A stretch of 64,000 bases of DNA from positions 186,001 through 250,000 of the forward strand of contig JAUXRX010000025.1 of NCBI GenBank assembly GCA_030681645.1, written 5' to 3'. The stretch is from Archangium sp. GTDB lineage: Bacteria; Myxococcota; Myxococcia; Myxococcales; Myxococcaceae. Position numbers and translations under genes: made by a program. Below the pieces are notes generated by a model. The model was not told the DNA's origin. It worked only from the letters and a program-made list of their open reading frames with translations, and searched no databases. Of this stretch, positions 9,824 through 18,732 are shown in pieces. How positions within the stretch are numbered: position 1 is the stretch's first letter; each line of letters opens with the position of its first letter.

Positions 9824-10387
9824 TCATACCTCGAGCACTTCCTTCTCCTTCTTGGCCACGACGTCGTCGATCTGCGCGATGCCGGCGTCGGTCTCTTTCT
9901 GCACCTTCTCGGTGGAGCGCTTGCTGTCGTCCTCGGTGATGACCTTGTCTTTCAGCAGCACCTTGAGCTTCTCGTTCGCGTCGCGGCGGTCGTTGCGAAT
10001 GGCGACCTTGTGCTCTTCGCCGGTCGCCTTCACCTGCTTGGCGATCTCCTTGCGGCGCTGCTCGGTCAGCGGCGGAATCGGCAGGCGGATGATCTCGCCG
10101 TCGTTCTGCGGCGTGAGGCCCAGGTTGGCCTCGAGGAGCGCCTTCTCGATGTCCTTCAAGATGCCCTTGTCCCAGGGCTTCACGGTGATCAGCCGCGGCT
10201 CGGGCACGGCGACAGCCGCGCACTGGGCCAGCGGGGTGGGCGTGCCGTAGTAGCTGACGCGCACGCCATCGAGCATCGCGGCGTTCGCGCGGCCGGTGCG
10301 GATCTTCGTCATCGACAACTTGAGCGCCTCGATCGAGCGCTTGATCTGCTCGCCGAGCGCCTTCACCGCATCATCATGGGCCGCCAT
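9824..10387 (-). CDS. frr: Ribosome recycling factor
   Basis: A 187-residue protein that, with EF-G, splits post-termination ribosomes. It has the family's coiled helical domain (IEALKLSMTKIRTGRANAAMLDGV) and conserved VSYYGTPTPL, KPWDKGILKDIEKALLEANLGLTPQNDGEIIRL (split here: PWDKGILKDIEKALL, LGLTPQNDGEIIRLP) and RRKEIAKQVKATGEEHKVAIRN. Length is standard. The ATG at 10387 follows GAGGAG. It lies 34 bases after pyrH, as in the conserved rpsB-tsf-pyrH-frr order, and is followed at once by the receiver/GGDEF-like gene. Confidence 0.97.
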   Translation of the reverse strand: MAAHDDAVKALGEQIKRSIEALKLSMTKIRTGRANAAMLDGVRVSYYGTPTPLAQCAAVAVPEPRLITVKPWDKGILKDIEKALLEANLGLTPQNDGEIIRLPIPPLTEQRRKEIAKQVKATGEEHKVAIRNDRRDANEKLKVLLKDKVITEDDSKRSTEKVQKETDAGIAQIDDVVAKKEKEVLEV

Positions 10388-10421
10388 GTTTGAACTCCTC
10401 GCTTTGGGGTTTGAAGCTGCT

Positions 10422-11171
10422 TCAGGCCATCACCGTCTCGGACGTGCCGACCAGGGTGCCGATGTCGCCGGGAGACAGCACCGCCCGCTGGATGTTGCCG
10501 CGGGTGGTCATGTCGAACACGACGATGGGGAGCTTGTTGTCCATGCACAGCGAGATGGCGGTGCTGTCCATCACGTTGAGCTGCTTCTTGAGCACGTCCA
10601 TGTACGTGACCGTGCGGTAGCGGCGCGCGTTCTTGTCCTTGCGCGGATCGCTGTCGTAGACGCCGTCGACCTTGGTCGCCTTGAGGATCACCTCGGCGTT
10701 GATCTCCATGGCGCGCAGCGAGGCCGCGGTGTCGGTGGTGAAGTACGGGTTGCCGGTGCCGGCGGCGAAGATGACGATGCGGCCCTTTTCCAGGTGCCGC
10801 ACCGCGCGCCGGCGGATGTAGGGCTCGGCGATCTGCTCCATCTTGATGGCAGAGAGCACCCGGGTGCTGCCGTTGAGCTTCTCGAGCGAGTCCTGCAGCG
10901 CCAGCGAGTTGATGCAGGTGGCGAGCATGCCCATGTAGTCGGCGCTCGCGCGGTCCATGCCCGTGGTGGCGCCCTGAACCCCGCGGAAGATGTTGCCGCC
11001 GCCGATGACGATGGCCACCTCGACGCCCGCGGCGCGCAGCTCCATCACCTCTTCAGCGATGCGCGAGAGCGTGCCTGCGTGGATGCCATACGTCTGGTCA
11101 CCCATCAGTGCTTCGCCCGACAGCTTCAGGAGGATCCGCTTGTAGCCGCCCGTCTTCGCTGGGGTGCCCAT
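10422..11171 (-). CDS. pyrH: UMP kinase
   Basis: A 249-residue hexameric kinase that phosphorylates UMP to UDP, essential for pyrimidine nucleotides. Motifs of the bacterial PyrH/aspartokinase fold are visible: [15 protein letters not shown] at the start, [16 protein letters not shown] (phosphate-binding), [20 protein letters not shown], and [20 protein letters not shown]. The ATG at 11171 gives the standard N terminus; a TTG at 11192 would add seven odd residues. It is the first host gene downstream of the RHS cassette and is separated from its usual partner tsf by that cassette, so its expression depends on read-through or on a promoter inside the cassette. Confidence 0.97.
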   Translation of the reverse strand: MGTPAKTGGYKRILLKLSGEALMGDQTYGIHAGTLSRIAEEVMELRAAGVEVAIVIGGGNIFRGVQGATTGMDRASADYMGMLATCINSLALQDSLEKLNGSTRVLSAIKMEQIAEPYIRRRAVRHLEKGRIVIFAAGTGNPYFTTDTAASLRAMEINAEVILKATKVDGVYDSDPRKDKNARRYRTVTYMDVLKKQLNVMDSTAISLCMDNKLPIVVFDMTTRGNIQRAVLSPGDIGTLVGTSETVMA

Positions 11172-11245
11172 GACGGGGTGGAGGCTTACCAAATCGGGAT
11201 GGAGGCTGACGTGAAAGTTCGGAAGGCGGCCCCCTCGCGGATTAC

Positions 11246-12391
11246 CTACTGCAGGCAGTATTCGACGAAGCGGGTGGCGCCGCCGTCGGTCCTCGAACCG
11301 ACGATCAGGTTTCCTGACGCTGAGCCGCCATACAACGGAGGATAGTCCTCGGAGACGAACAGCCGCGCCAGCCTCCGCGGGGCCGCACCGTGCACGAGGG
11401 CCCAGACATTGACGTAGCCGTCCGCCTCGGCGGCCGCATCCCTGACGAGGAAGACGTCATCCAGGTCTGGAACTGCACCAATGAGCACCCAGCCCGCATC
11501 GTTCGACTCGACAGCGGCGTGGCCGCTTCCCCCGGCGGCATCGGTAATCCGCATGAGCTGCGTCGGGTCGGAGCCGAGGCAGACGAGATCAATCGAATCG
11601 CTCCGAGCGAACCGACAGTATTGAACCGAGGCGGTGATCGGGACCCCGCGCAGCTGAGACCCGACAAACAAGGCCAACCCCTGCTGAGGATTCCATTGGG
11701 TCAGGTATGCCGGCCCATCAGGGGTTGCCCGCGCGTCGACGCAGGAGTTGAAAGGGGCTGGCGTAGTCGTCACGCCGCCGTCGGCGCCGAGCTTCACGAG
11801 AGTGGCGGTCCTGCCGGAATCACCCAAACACACGGAGGCCTCATGCTCGGTGGAAGCGAGGCGCCCCTGAGCAAAGTCTCCAGGAAAGCTCGCCAGCAGG
11901 CGGCTGAGGCCTCGGGTTTCGAAGGTCGCGCCGGGAAAGTCGACAGACCTCAGTTCCGTCGGCCGCCCGGGTGTGGACCGCACGTAGAAGTAGCGAACCG
12001 CGTCAGGCCGAAGCCAGAAACCGACGAAGCCGAAGGAGGAGCCCGGCGGATGCACTTCCATCGGGCCGGTCGTGACGACTTCGGCCGTCAGGTCAGGCAC
12101 GAGCGCGTTGAACCGCATCAGCCAGACACCGGCACTCGTTCGCGGCATCGGTCCCGAAGACAAGTAATGACTGAAGAGGTTCGCCTCGCCGACGACGCGA
12201 GCGCACGGAGCCTGGGCAACCGGCTCCAGGCATCCCATGATGAGGATGCCAATCGCGAACAAACACCAGCATTGACGGCGGTAGACGTCGCGAGGAGTGG
12301 CATTCTTGAGACAGCGTGCTGGGCCGTTCACTCTCGCGCCTTCAACTCCTGCCGCTTCTTCCCTGCCAGCCAATCTCCAGTCCTTGATCAT
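11246..12391 (-). CDS. Hypothetical lipoprotein of the RHS cassette
   Basis: A 381-residue product with a long basic N region and a hydrophobic stretch [14 protein letters not shown], which looks like a lipobox ending at Cys54. The rest is beta-rich (for example [38 protein letters not shown]), perhaps a propeller-like fold, with scattered cysteines; no known family is recognised. The ATG at 12391 overlaps the previous stop as ATGA and has GGAGGGAG in front, so it is translated by coupling. GC looks lower than the flanking genes. It is the last gene of the inserted cassette before pyrH and may protect or anchor something related to the RHS protein; that is inference only. Confidence 0.7.
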   Translation of the reverse strand: MIKDWRLAGREEAAGVEGARVNGPARCLKNATPRDVYRRQCWCLFAIGILIMGCLEPVAQAPCARVVGEANLFSHYLSSGPMPRTSAGVWLMRFNALVPDLTAEVVTTGPMEVHPPGSSFGFVGFWLRPDAVRYFYVRSTPGRPTELRSVDFPGATFETRGLSRLLASFPGDFAQGRLASTEHEASVCLGDSGRTATLVKLGADGGVTTTPAPFNSCVDARATPDGPAYLTQWNPQQGLALFVGSQLRGVPITASVQYCRFARSDSIDLVCLGSDPTQLMRITDAAGGSGHAAVESNDAGWVLIGAVPDLDDVFLVRDAAAEADGYVNVWALVHGAAPRRLARLFVSEDYPPLYGGSASGNLIVGSRTDGGATRFVEYCLQ

Positions 12392-12747
12392 GCTCCCTCC
12401 GCGAGTTTCTGCTTGACGGAGGCCAGCCAAGATCGCGCGGCGTCAGAAACTGAAGCTGCGTCAAAGGGAAGGGCGACGTGGACCAATCTCCGCAAGTCGA
12501 TCAGGCCTACTCGGATTGCCTCCCACTCAGCCGCCGAGCCCTCTATTCGAGCCAATTCGGGCAGGCACTTCTCGAGGCTATCGAGCTGCATGAGAAGTTC
12601 TGCGTGCGCCACCGGGTCGCCTAGTCGCTGTCGCCACTCAACGAAAGCCTCTGGGTTGGCTACAACGGCAATGAGGTTCATTCCGTTCATCAACGCTGAC
12701 GCAATGAACGAGGCGCGTTCCACAGCCGACAACCACTCACCTGACAT
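12388..12747 (-). CDS. Small protein directly downstream of RHS, candidate immunity protein
   Basis: A 119-residue, mainly helical and probably cytoplasmic protein (MSGEWLSAVERASFIASALM, then AHAELLMQLDSLEKCLPELA and IRVGLIDLRRLVHVALPFDA). No known family is recognised. The ATG at 12747 lies inside the last codons of the RHS gene (11-base overlap) and is preceded by AAGG with six-base spacing; longer upstream frames would run through the RHS gene and are less likely. A small gene coupled to the 3' end of an RHS toxin gene is the usual place and size for a cognate immunity protein, hence the suggestion. Function is not shown. Confidence 0.65.
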   Translation of the reverse strand: MSGEWLSAVERASFIASALMNGMNLIAVVANPEAFVEWRQRLGDPVAHAELLMQLDSLEKCLPELARIEGSAAEWEAIRVGLIDLRRLVHVALPFDAASVSDAARSWLASVKQKLAEGA

Positions 12748-15700
12748 CACACACCTTGAACTGAAGGCCACCAATGACGTGCATGACAAAAGCAGCACTT
12801 CCGTCAGCGCAAACATACGTACAGAAGAGCTTAAACAGCACAACAGGACTGCTGCAACCAAGGCACGAACCCCTGCCGCACTCCACGAGAGTGCACCGAC
12901 ACCCCGCACCACCACACAGGATGGTCGATGCGCACCCCATGGTAACGCAAGTCCAGAAATCCCTCACTGGGGGTGCTTCACCCGAGGGATCAACATGCTT
13001 GGCCGGACTACTGTATGCATATGCGTAAGCAGGCATAGGCATTCCAGTTCTCGGTGTCTGCCATACGCTTTCGGCCCTCTGCAGCATCGGCTCGCCTGAG
13101 AAATACCGGCCGGTCGCGGGCTCGTAGTGCCGGTTCCAGTTGTAATAGGGCCCCTGCGCGAGAATCAGCCCAGAGAGCGCGTCCTCGTACTGCCCGGGGA
13201 AGCGCAGCGGCTGCTCGAGGTGCGCGCCGTCGCCATCGACGTCCGTCTCGAGCCGCTCCACGTCGCCGAACGGCCGGTAGTCTGCGCGCCACACCGTCAC
13301 GCCCAGCTCGTTCGTCAGCCGAACCGGCGTGCCCAGTCTGTCGTTGTGGAAGTAGAAGATGTCGCCTTGGAGTTCACCGATTCCAGGGGCTGGCGGAGGC
13401 TCTGCCTGCGGGCCTTGCCCGTCACAACCCACCAACGTCAACACCAGCGCCGCCAGCGCCCCGCGCCCGTTGCGCCTGCGCAGCAGCACTGCCAGCAACA
13501 CGAGCGCCGCGAGCGAGCCAGACAGCCCACCACCTGACGAGGTGCAACCCAGCGGCGTGGTGGGGCTGCGCAGCGCCTTCCCCGGCCTCAGCGCCACCAC
13601 CGTCAGCGGCTCGCCGTCCAGGTAGACGTACGCGCGCTCGACTTCGCCGGCCTTCGACACCTCCGCGAGCAACTCGCCCGACGCGCCGCGGAGTTCCCAC
13701 GTCTCCTTGCCCGCCACGTTCGCGTACACGCGCCGGTTGGCCTCGTCGTAGCGGAAGGTGGCCATGGTGGCCCTCGCCGCGTCTTCACACGGCGGCGTGG
13801 TGGACGACACCTGCGCGCCGCTGCGCACCACCGTCTCCACCTGCACCAGCCGCTGCCGCGCGTCGTAGCGGTAGCACATGGTGTTGTGGATGCGCGGCGT
13901 CGAGAGCGGCTCCGCGGGGCCCTGAGCCAGGACGAAGGCGGGAATCTCCACCGTCACCGAGGTGACGGCCCCGTTCGCGTCGTGCGTGTACCGCCACGTG
14001 GGGTCGTTCTCCACGGCCTGCCGCACGTTCGCCTTCTCGGCGAGCCCCGCCAGCGTGTCGAGCAAGTCCAAGTCCACTGGGCCGAAGTCTACTCCTGATG
14101 CGCGCCGCGCGAGGTAGGCCGCCATCGTCGTCGCGAAGTCCACCCCGCCTCGCCTCGTCCCGGCCAGCACCCCCAGCAGCGACGGCGTGGGCACGCTGTA
14201 CTTCTCCATCCACGCACGGAGTTGCTCCAGCACCGCGAGGAGCCGGTTGTGTGCATCCGCCGCGCCGAGGGTGGGCGCGTCTCTTACGAGGCGCTTCGCT
14301 TCGCGCGCCACCGCCTTCCACTCCGCGTCGAGGCGGGCCAGCTCCCTCGGGCTCCTCGTCGCGCAGAAGGGCAGCCCTCCATCCAGCGCGACACCCGCGT
14401 CGGCCTGGCCACCACTTCCGCTGCCGCCGCGTCCGCTCCCTCCGCTTCCGGCGCCGCCCCGCCCACTGCCTCCTTTCCCGCGATGCCCACCCCCACGTCC
14501 GCTGCCGCCATGCCCGCGTCCGCGGTCGTCATCGTCTTCGGCTTCGTCGTCATCATCATCGCTGGTTCCGCGTGGCAGCCCACCATCGACGGCGACGCAC
14601 AGCCCGCCGACGGGCGGGTCGATGACGGCGCGCAGCAAGTCGTTGGCGGGCACGTCCCCACGGCCACCGGGCGCGCTGCGCAAGTCGAACACGGACACGT
14701 ACTGCTTCGTGCCGTTGCGCACCTTCAGCAGCCGGTTGCCCACCTCGTCGTAGGAATACGTCTCCGAGAAGATCGCGGCCGTCGCAGACCCCGTGATGGC
14801 CGCGCTCGTGAGGCGGTGCTCCTCGTCGTAGCCGTACAGTCGGCTGCGGGCCACGTCTCCGCTCTCGGTGGCCAGCCTCACGTCGCCCGTCGGCTTCAAC
14901 TCGTAGGCGAGGTTGACGGGTCCACCGCGCACGTCGGTGCGCCGGCCGAGCAGGTCCTCCCCGAAGGTGCTGGCCACCCCGTTGCCGCGCGTGAGGCTGC
15001 GCACCCCGCCGCCGAAGGGGTAGTGCGTGACGCCGCTCGCCAGCGTCACGCCTCCGAAGCGCACCTCGCTCAGCGTCTCATCGAGGCCCTTGTCCAGCTC
15101 CAGCACCGGCGGGCGACTCGCGCCCGTCTGCCGCGGGTACTCCAGCGAGGCCAGCGCCCCACCGGGGTGGTACGTGCGCGCGAGCGGCAGCGTCGTGGCC
15201 AGGCCGCTCAGCGTGGACTGCTCGCTCTGCAGCCGCCCCGCGCCATCCCAGGTGAGGCTCCTCGCGCCGCCCGGGAAGCTGACCGAGCTGAGCCGCCCCT
15301 TAGCGTGACTGCCGCTGTCGTAGCCGTACGTGACGAGCGGCGTGTCGGAGACGATGAAGAAGGTCTCCGGCTGGCACACCGGCGGGGATCCCGGCGCGCC
15401 GGGGATGCAGCTGCCCGGGATCGAGCCGTACACCGTGTGGAATTCCCCGGTGGGCCGGCGCAGCGCGTCGTACGTGTAGCGGAGCTCAGCGTTGGCCCGC
15501 GCGTGGCTCTCCGTCTTCATGAAAGTCAGCGCCCCGTCGGCGGCGTAGCCGTAGCGGGTGGTGCCGCTGTTGGGCGTCGTCACCTCGAGCGTCTGGCCGA
15601 AGTCGTCGAAGAAGTAGCGGGTGGGGTTGCCGTTGGCGTCGATGACTTCCGCCAGGTTGTCCATCACGTCGTAGCCGTACTGGGTGAAGGGCGGCGCGGG

Positions 15701-18637
15701 CTGCCCGCCCACGCGCCGCAGCGTCCTGCGCATCCGGCCGAAGCCGTCGTACTCGAAGGCGCTCACCCGCCCGCCCTCGTCGGTCGACTGCGTCAGCACG
15801 CCGTGGTGGTACTCGAAGCTCTTCCACACGCTGGAGTCGAGGCCGTACTCGCGCGTCACCCGGTGCGCTTCGTCGTAGTCGCGCTGCGCCTGCCTCGTGA
15901 GGGCACCGCTCGCGTCATACGTCTGCTCGAGCAGCACGTTGCCGCCGAGGTCGAAGGTGCGGTGCTGGCGCTGCAGCACGGCCGCTCCGAGGGCGACGGG
16001 CCCGCGCCACGTCACGTCTTCCAGCCGCCCGAAGGCGTCGTAGCTGGAGTGGATGGTGACGAGCGACGGCAGCGTCACCTTGCTCGGCTTGTTCCCCGCC
16101 GCGTATTCGGTGCGCGTCACCGCGCCGTCGGGGCCCATCACCATCGTCACACGGCCCTGGAGGTCGAACTCGTACGCCGTCACCTCGTTGTTGGCGTTGA
16201 CGATGCGCGTGGGCCGGCCGGTGAAGTGGTAGCGCTCGAACGTCGTCGTGAGGGCGAGCAGGCCCTCGCCGCGCGTCGTCGCCCTGAGCAGCCCCGCACG
16301 CAGTTCGTCCGTGTCGTCCGCCGGCCAGTACGCGTACGTCACGGGCACGCCGTCAGGCCCGTCGCTGCGAATCAGCCGTCCGAGGCCGTCGTACCTGAAG
16401 TGCGTCACCCTGAAGCCATCAACGACTCGGCATAGGAAGCGCGTGGGCGCCTCGTTGGGAATGGTGGGGCTGCCGGCGCGGGGCTCATCGACGCCCTCTC
16501 GGCACTGATGCGCAGGGTCGTCATCGTCGTAGTCTGAGACGGAGACCTTCACGCCCGAGTTGCCGGGCTGCGTGGTGAGGGTAGGCCTGCGCACCAGCGG
16601 GTGCTGGTACGCGAAGGTGAGGACGCGCTCGGGGGAGACGCCCCACACGCCGGCCTGCTCGTCGCGCTGTCGCTCGCCGGTGGGCCGGCCGAAGCGGTAC
16701 GGGTCCAGCACGCCGCTGCCGAAGGTGAAGAGTGAGGTCGTCAGTCCCTGTCGCAGTTGGGCGATGACAGGCACGACGTTGTCGAGCGGGTGCGTGTCCC
16801 AGACACGCGCGACGCTGCTGCCGCAGCCGCACGTCTCGCCTACGCTCTGCACGCGGTTGAACTGCGTGTTGACTTCGCGTGTGTGGCTCACTGTCACGGC
16901 TGGAGAGAACGCGCTGCGCACACTGACGGAGAGCATCCTCGTCGGCTCGCTCTGCGGCGTGAAGGTGAAGCTCAGCGACTCGGTCGCAGACTCCGAGGTC
17001 GTCGCCAGCACGCCCAGACCCGAGACTCGCTGGTACTGGTGGCGCTCCACCGTCTTGCCAGCTTCATCGATGACTTCTGCCAGGCGCATCGGGCCCGTCT
17101 CCACGGCGACGTACCGGAAATGGAACAGGGTGCGCATCCCCGCTGAGTGGCAGGCGTCGCTCGCCCCTGGGAGAGGAGCTTCGGGCGCGCAGATGTCCGT
17201 GAGGTGGCCGGCGCCATCCAGCAGCACCCGGGCGACCGTGGTTTCGACGGAGCCCGCCGTGGCCACCAGGTCGGTGCGCGTCGCCGAGTAGCGGTGGAGC
17301 GCGACGCTCCTTGGTCCCTGGCTCAGCCCCTTGCGGCTCGGAGTCGTCGTGGGCGCGCCTGGCGCAGGGAAGAAATACCGCTGCTCGTTCCCCGCGAGGT
17401 CTCGCAACCCGGCGAAGGCGCCCGACGAAGAGAAGAGCGCCGTGCTGCCGTCCTCGAAGACGACGCGCGGCGCGACCGTCTGGCTTCCGGGGCAGGGGGA
17501 CTGAGGGCAAAGCTCAATGCCGCCGCTCGTCGCGAGGTAGAAGCCGAGGTTGGCGCCGCCCAGCGATCGCGTGAAGAGCGTCGCGTCGGGCAAGCTGCCA
17601 CCCTCAAGGGCCGCTGTGGCCGGAAGCGGAAACTGCGAAGCGATGCCCACGTCGCTCCAGTACATCGCCTTCGCTGGGCCGGTGGTGACTCGCTGCTCGG
17701 TGTTGAGCGTCCACCCGATGCCGAGCTCGCCCTGGAGCAGGTTGCGGCTGTTGTAGGTGATGGCCAGGCGAAGCGGCGTGCCCGCCGGCGTCGCCAGCGA
17801 CACCAACTCGAGCGGACCGAAGGACATGTTGCCCGTCGTCATGCTGACAGGCTGGCCCGCTACGTCGACGCATAAGGGTCCGCCACGGGGACCACTAGCT
17901 GGGCCGCCGCCGCGACCACCTCTCGGAAAATCCGGCTCGGTGCAATCGTTGTCGACGGTGCCGTCGCAGTCGTTGTCGACTCCATCGCAGACTTCCGCCG
18001 CGCGGATCTTCCGGCCCACACAGTTGATGTCGCCGTTTGGCGAACAGGTCGGCTGTCCACGCACACACACTTCGGGGGCGAGTGGGCACCAAGGGTCGGC
18101 AGGAGGGTTGTTGGGCACTCCGTCGCAGTCGAGGTCCAGTCCTTCGCAGGTCTCGGAGGTCTTTGAGACGCTGCAAGCGCCCCACTCGGAGCCGATCGGT
18201 ACCTTCGCCCCATTCACCATTGGGAGGCAGGTCTGCGTGCCCCTTCCGCACGCACCTAACTCAGGGCAAGGACGCGTCGCACCCGGCGTGCAGGGCCAGG
18301 CCGCGCACCCAGAACATGTTGAACTCACGGGCGCAGAGTTATCGCAGAAGGCTTCGCTGCAAGTTCCCGTGCTCGGGCCGCCGCACTGGCTGAGGCAGCT
18401 CCCGGCAATCTTCACACCGCTGCAGGTGTAGCCGCAGACCTCAGCAAGATTGATACTCCCGGGCTGTCCCGGCGCCGACTGCCTGTCGATGCATCTGCTT
18501 GTCGAACCGGTGCATAGCTGCGCGAACGCGGTGGTGGACGTCGTCGCACAGACGCACCAGACCATCAGTACAGCTCGGAACGACGAACAAGCGACCCTCG
18601 AGCAACGACCAACGACCCCCGTCCGCGCCTGTGTCAA
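12737..18637 (-). CDS. Giant RHS-repeat protein, possible polymorphic toxin
   Basis: A 1966-residue protein. The N terminus has a signal-like stretch (AVLMVWCVCATTSTTAFA) and a cysteine-rich region with MopE-type metal-binding motifs (CDGVDNDCDGTVDNDC). Then come YD/RHS repeats from about residue 270 to 1690, such as YDAFGRLEDVTWRG, YEFDLQGRVTMVMGPDG and YDEVGNRLLKVRNG. An acidic then Gly-rich low-complexity insert lies at about 1359-1416. At 1696-1737 there is an internal MYXO-CTERM-like segment joined to a lipobox. The RHS core follows (FHNDRLGTPVRLTNE, RFPGQYEDALSGL, YEPATGRYF, VDPSGE), then an 80-residue cysteine-rich tip. The TTG at 18637 is chosen because GAGG precedes it; the frame is open to 18694. 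RHS shells usually encapsulate a C-terminal toxin. Confidence 0.9.
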   Translation of the reverse strand: MTQARTGVVGRCSRVACSSFRAVLMVWCVCATTSTTAFAQLCTGSTSRCIDRQSAPGQPGSINLAEVCGYTCSGVKIAGSCLSQCGGPSTGTCSEAFCDNSAPVSSTCSGCAAWPCTPGATRPCPELGACGRGTQTCLPMVNGAKVPIGSEWGACSVSKTSETCEGLDLDCDGVPNNPPADPWCPLAPEVCVRGQPTCSPNGDINCVGRKIRAAEVCDGVDNDCDGTVDNDCTEPDFPRGGRGGGPASGPRGGPLCVDVAGQPVSMTTGNMSFGPLELVSLATPAGTPLRLAITYNSRNLLQGELGIGWTLNTEQRVTTGPAKAMYWSDVGIASQFPLPATAALEGGSLPDATLFTRSLGGANLGFYLATSGGIELCPQSPCPGSQTVAPRVVFEDGSTALFSSSGAFAGLRDLAGNEQRYFFPAPGAPTTTPSRKGLSQGPRSVALHRYSATRTDLVATAGSVETTVARVLLDGAGHLTDICAPEAPLPGASDACHSAGMRTLFHFRYVAVETGPMRLAEVIDEAGKTVERHQYQRVSGLGVLATTSESATESLSFTFTPQSEPTRMLSVSVRSAFSPAVTVSHTREVNTQFNRVQSVGETCGCGSSVARVWDTHPLDNVVPVIAQLRQGLTTSLFTFGSGVLDPYRFGRPTGERQRDEQAGVWGVSPERVLTFAYQHPLVRRPTLTTQPGNSGVKVSVSDYDDDDPAHQCREGVDEPRAGSPTIPNEAPTRFLCRVVDGFRVTHFRYDGLGRLIRSDGPDGVPVTYAYWPADDTDELRAGLLRATTRGEGLLALTTTFERYHFTGRPTRIVNANNEVTAYEFDLQGRVTMVMGPDGAVTRTEYAAGNKPSKVTLPSLVTIHSSYDAFGRLEDVTWRGPVALGAAVLQRQHRTFDLGGNVLLEQTYDASGALTRQAQRDYDEAHRVTREYGLDSSVWKSFEYHHGVLTQSTDEGGRVSAFEYDGFGRMRRTLRRVGGQPAPPFTQYGYDVMDNLAEVIDANGNPTRYFFDDFGQTLEVTTPNSGTTRYGYAADGALTFMKTESHARANAELRYTYDALRRPTGEFHTVYGSIPGSCIPGAPGSPPVCQPETFFIVSDTPLVTYGYDSGSHAKGRLSSVSFPGGARSLTWDGAGRLQSEQSTLSGLATTLPLARTYHPGGALASLEYPRQTGASRPPVLELDKGLDETLSEVRFGGVTLASGVTHYPFGGGVRSLTRGNGVASTFGEDLLGRRTDVRGGPVNLAYELKPTGDVRLATESGDVARSRLYGYDEEHRLTSAAITGSATAAIFSETYSYDEVGNRLLKVRNGTKQYVSVFDLRSAPGGRGDVPANDLLRAVIDPPVGGLCVAVDGGLPRGTSDDDDDEAEDDDDRGRGHGGSGRGGGHRGKGGSGRGGAGSGGSGRGGSGSGGQADAGVALDGGLPFCATRSPRELARLDAEWKAVAREAKRLVRDAPTLGAADAHNRLLAVLEQLRAWMEKYSVPTPSLLGVLAGTRRGGVDFATTMAAYLARRASGVDFGPVDLDLLDTLAGLAEKANVRQAVENDPTWRYTHDANGAVTSVTVEIPAFVLAQGPAEPLSTPRIHNTMCYRYDARQRLVQVETVVRSGAQVSSTTPPCEDAARATMATFRYDEANRRVYANVAGKETWELRGASGELLAEVSKAGEVERAYVYLDGEPLTVVALRPGKALRSPTTPLGCTSSGGGLSGSLAALVLLAVLLRRRNGRGALAALVLTLVGCDGQGPQAEPPPAPGIGELQGDIFYFHNDRLGTPVRLTNELGVTVWRADYRPFGDVERLETDVDGDGAHLEQPLRFPGQYEDALSGLILAQGPYYNWNRHYEPATGRYFSGEPMLQRAESVWQTPRTGMPMPAYAYAYSSPAKHVDPSGEAPPVRDFWTCVTMGCASTILCGGAGCRCTLVECGRGSCLGCSSPVVLFKLFCTYVCADGSAAFVMHVIGGLQFKVCDVR
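13426..13552 (-). other. Internal MYXO-CTERM-like segment fused to a lipoprotein-type signal
   Basis: Within the RHS frame, residues 1696-1737 read LGCTSSGGGLSG, a hydrophobic run (SLAALVLLAVLL), RRRNGRG, a second hydrophobic run (ALAALVLTLVGC) and DGQ. The first half has the shape of the myxobacterial C-terminal sorting tag (Cys-Ser-Gly, membrane span, Arg cluster). The second half looks like the start of a lipoprotein. Both are in one open frame with no stop between them. Confidence 0.7.
14390..14570 (-). repeat. Low-complexity acidic/glycine-rich insert in RHS
   Basis: The encoded residues go from an Asp/Glu run (DDDDDEAEDDDD) to short Gly-Ser-Arg repeats (GHGGSGRGGGHRGKGG, GSGGSGRGGSGSGG). 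At DNA level this is a run of imperfect GGC/GGA-rich tandem units. It interrupts the RHS repeats and probably forms a flexible surface loop. Confidence 0.75.
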
Positions 18638-18732
18638 TCGCCCCCCTCGGTTGATGGACGAGCAGCATCGCCCACCAGCCCAAGAGTCAATCAAGTGCCC
18701 AATGTGCGCGCGCGACCACAGCGCGATCTGAA

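Noticed and set aside
14222-16435. Long plus-strand reading frame opposite the RHS gene
   Set aside because: It is antisense to well-supported RHS repeats, is rich in Arg/His/Ala as expected of a shadow frame in high-GC DNA, and shows no domain pattern.
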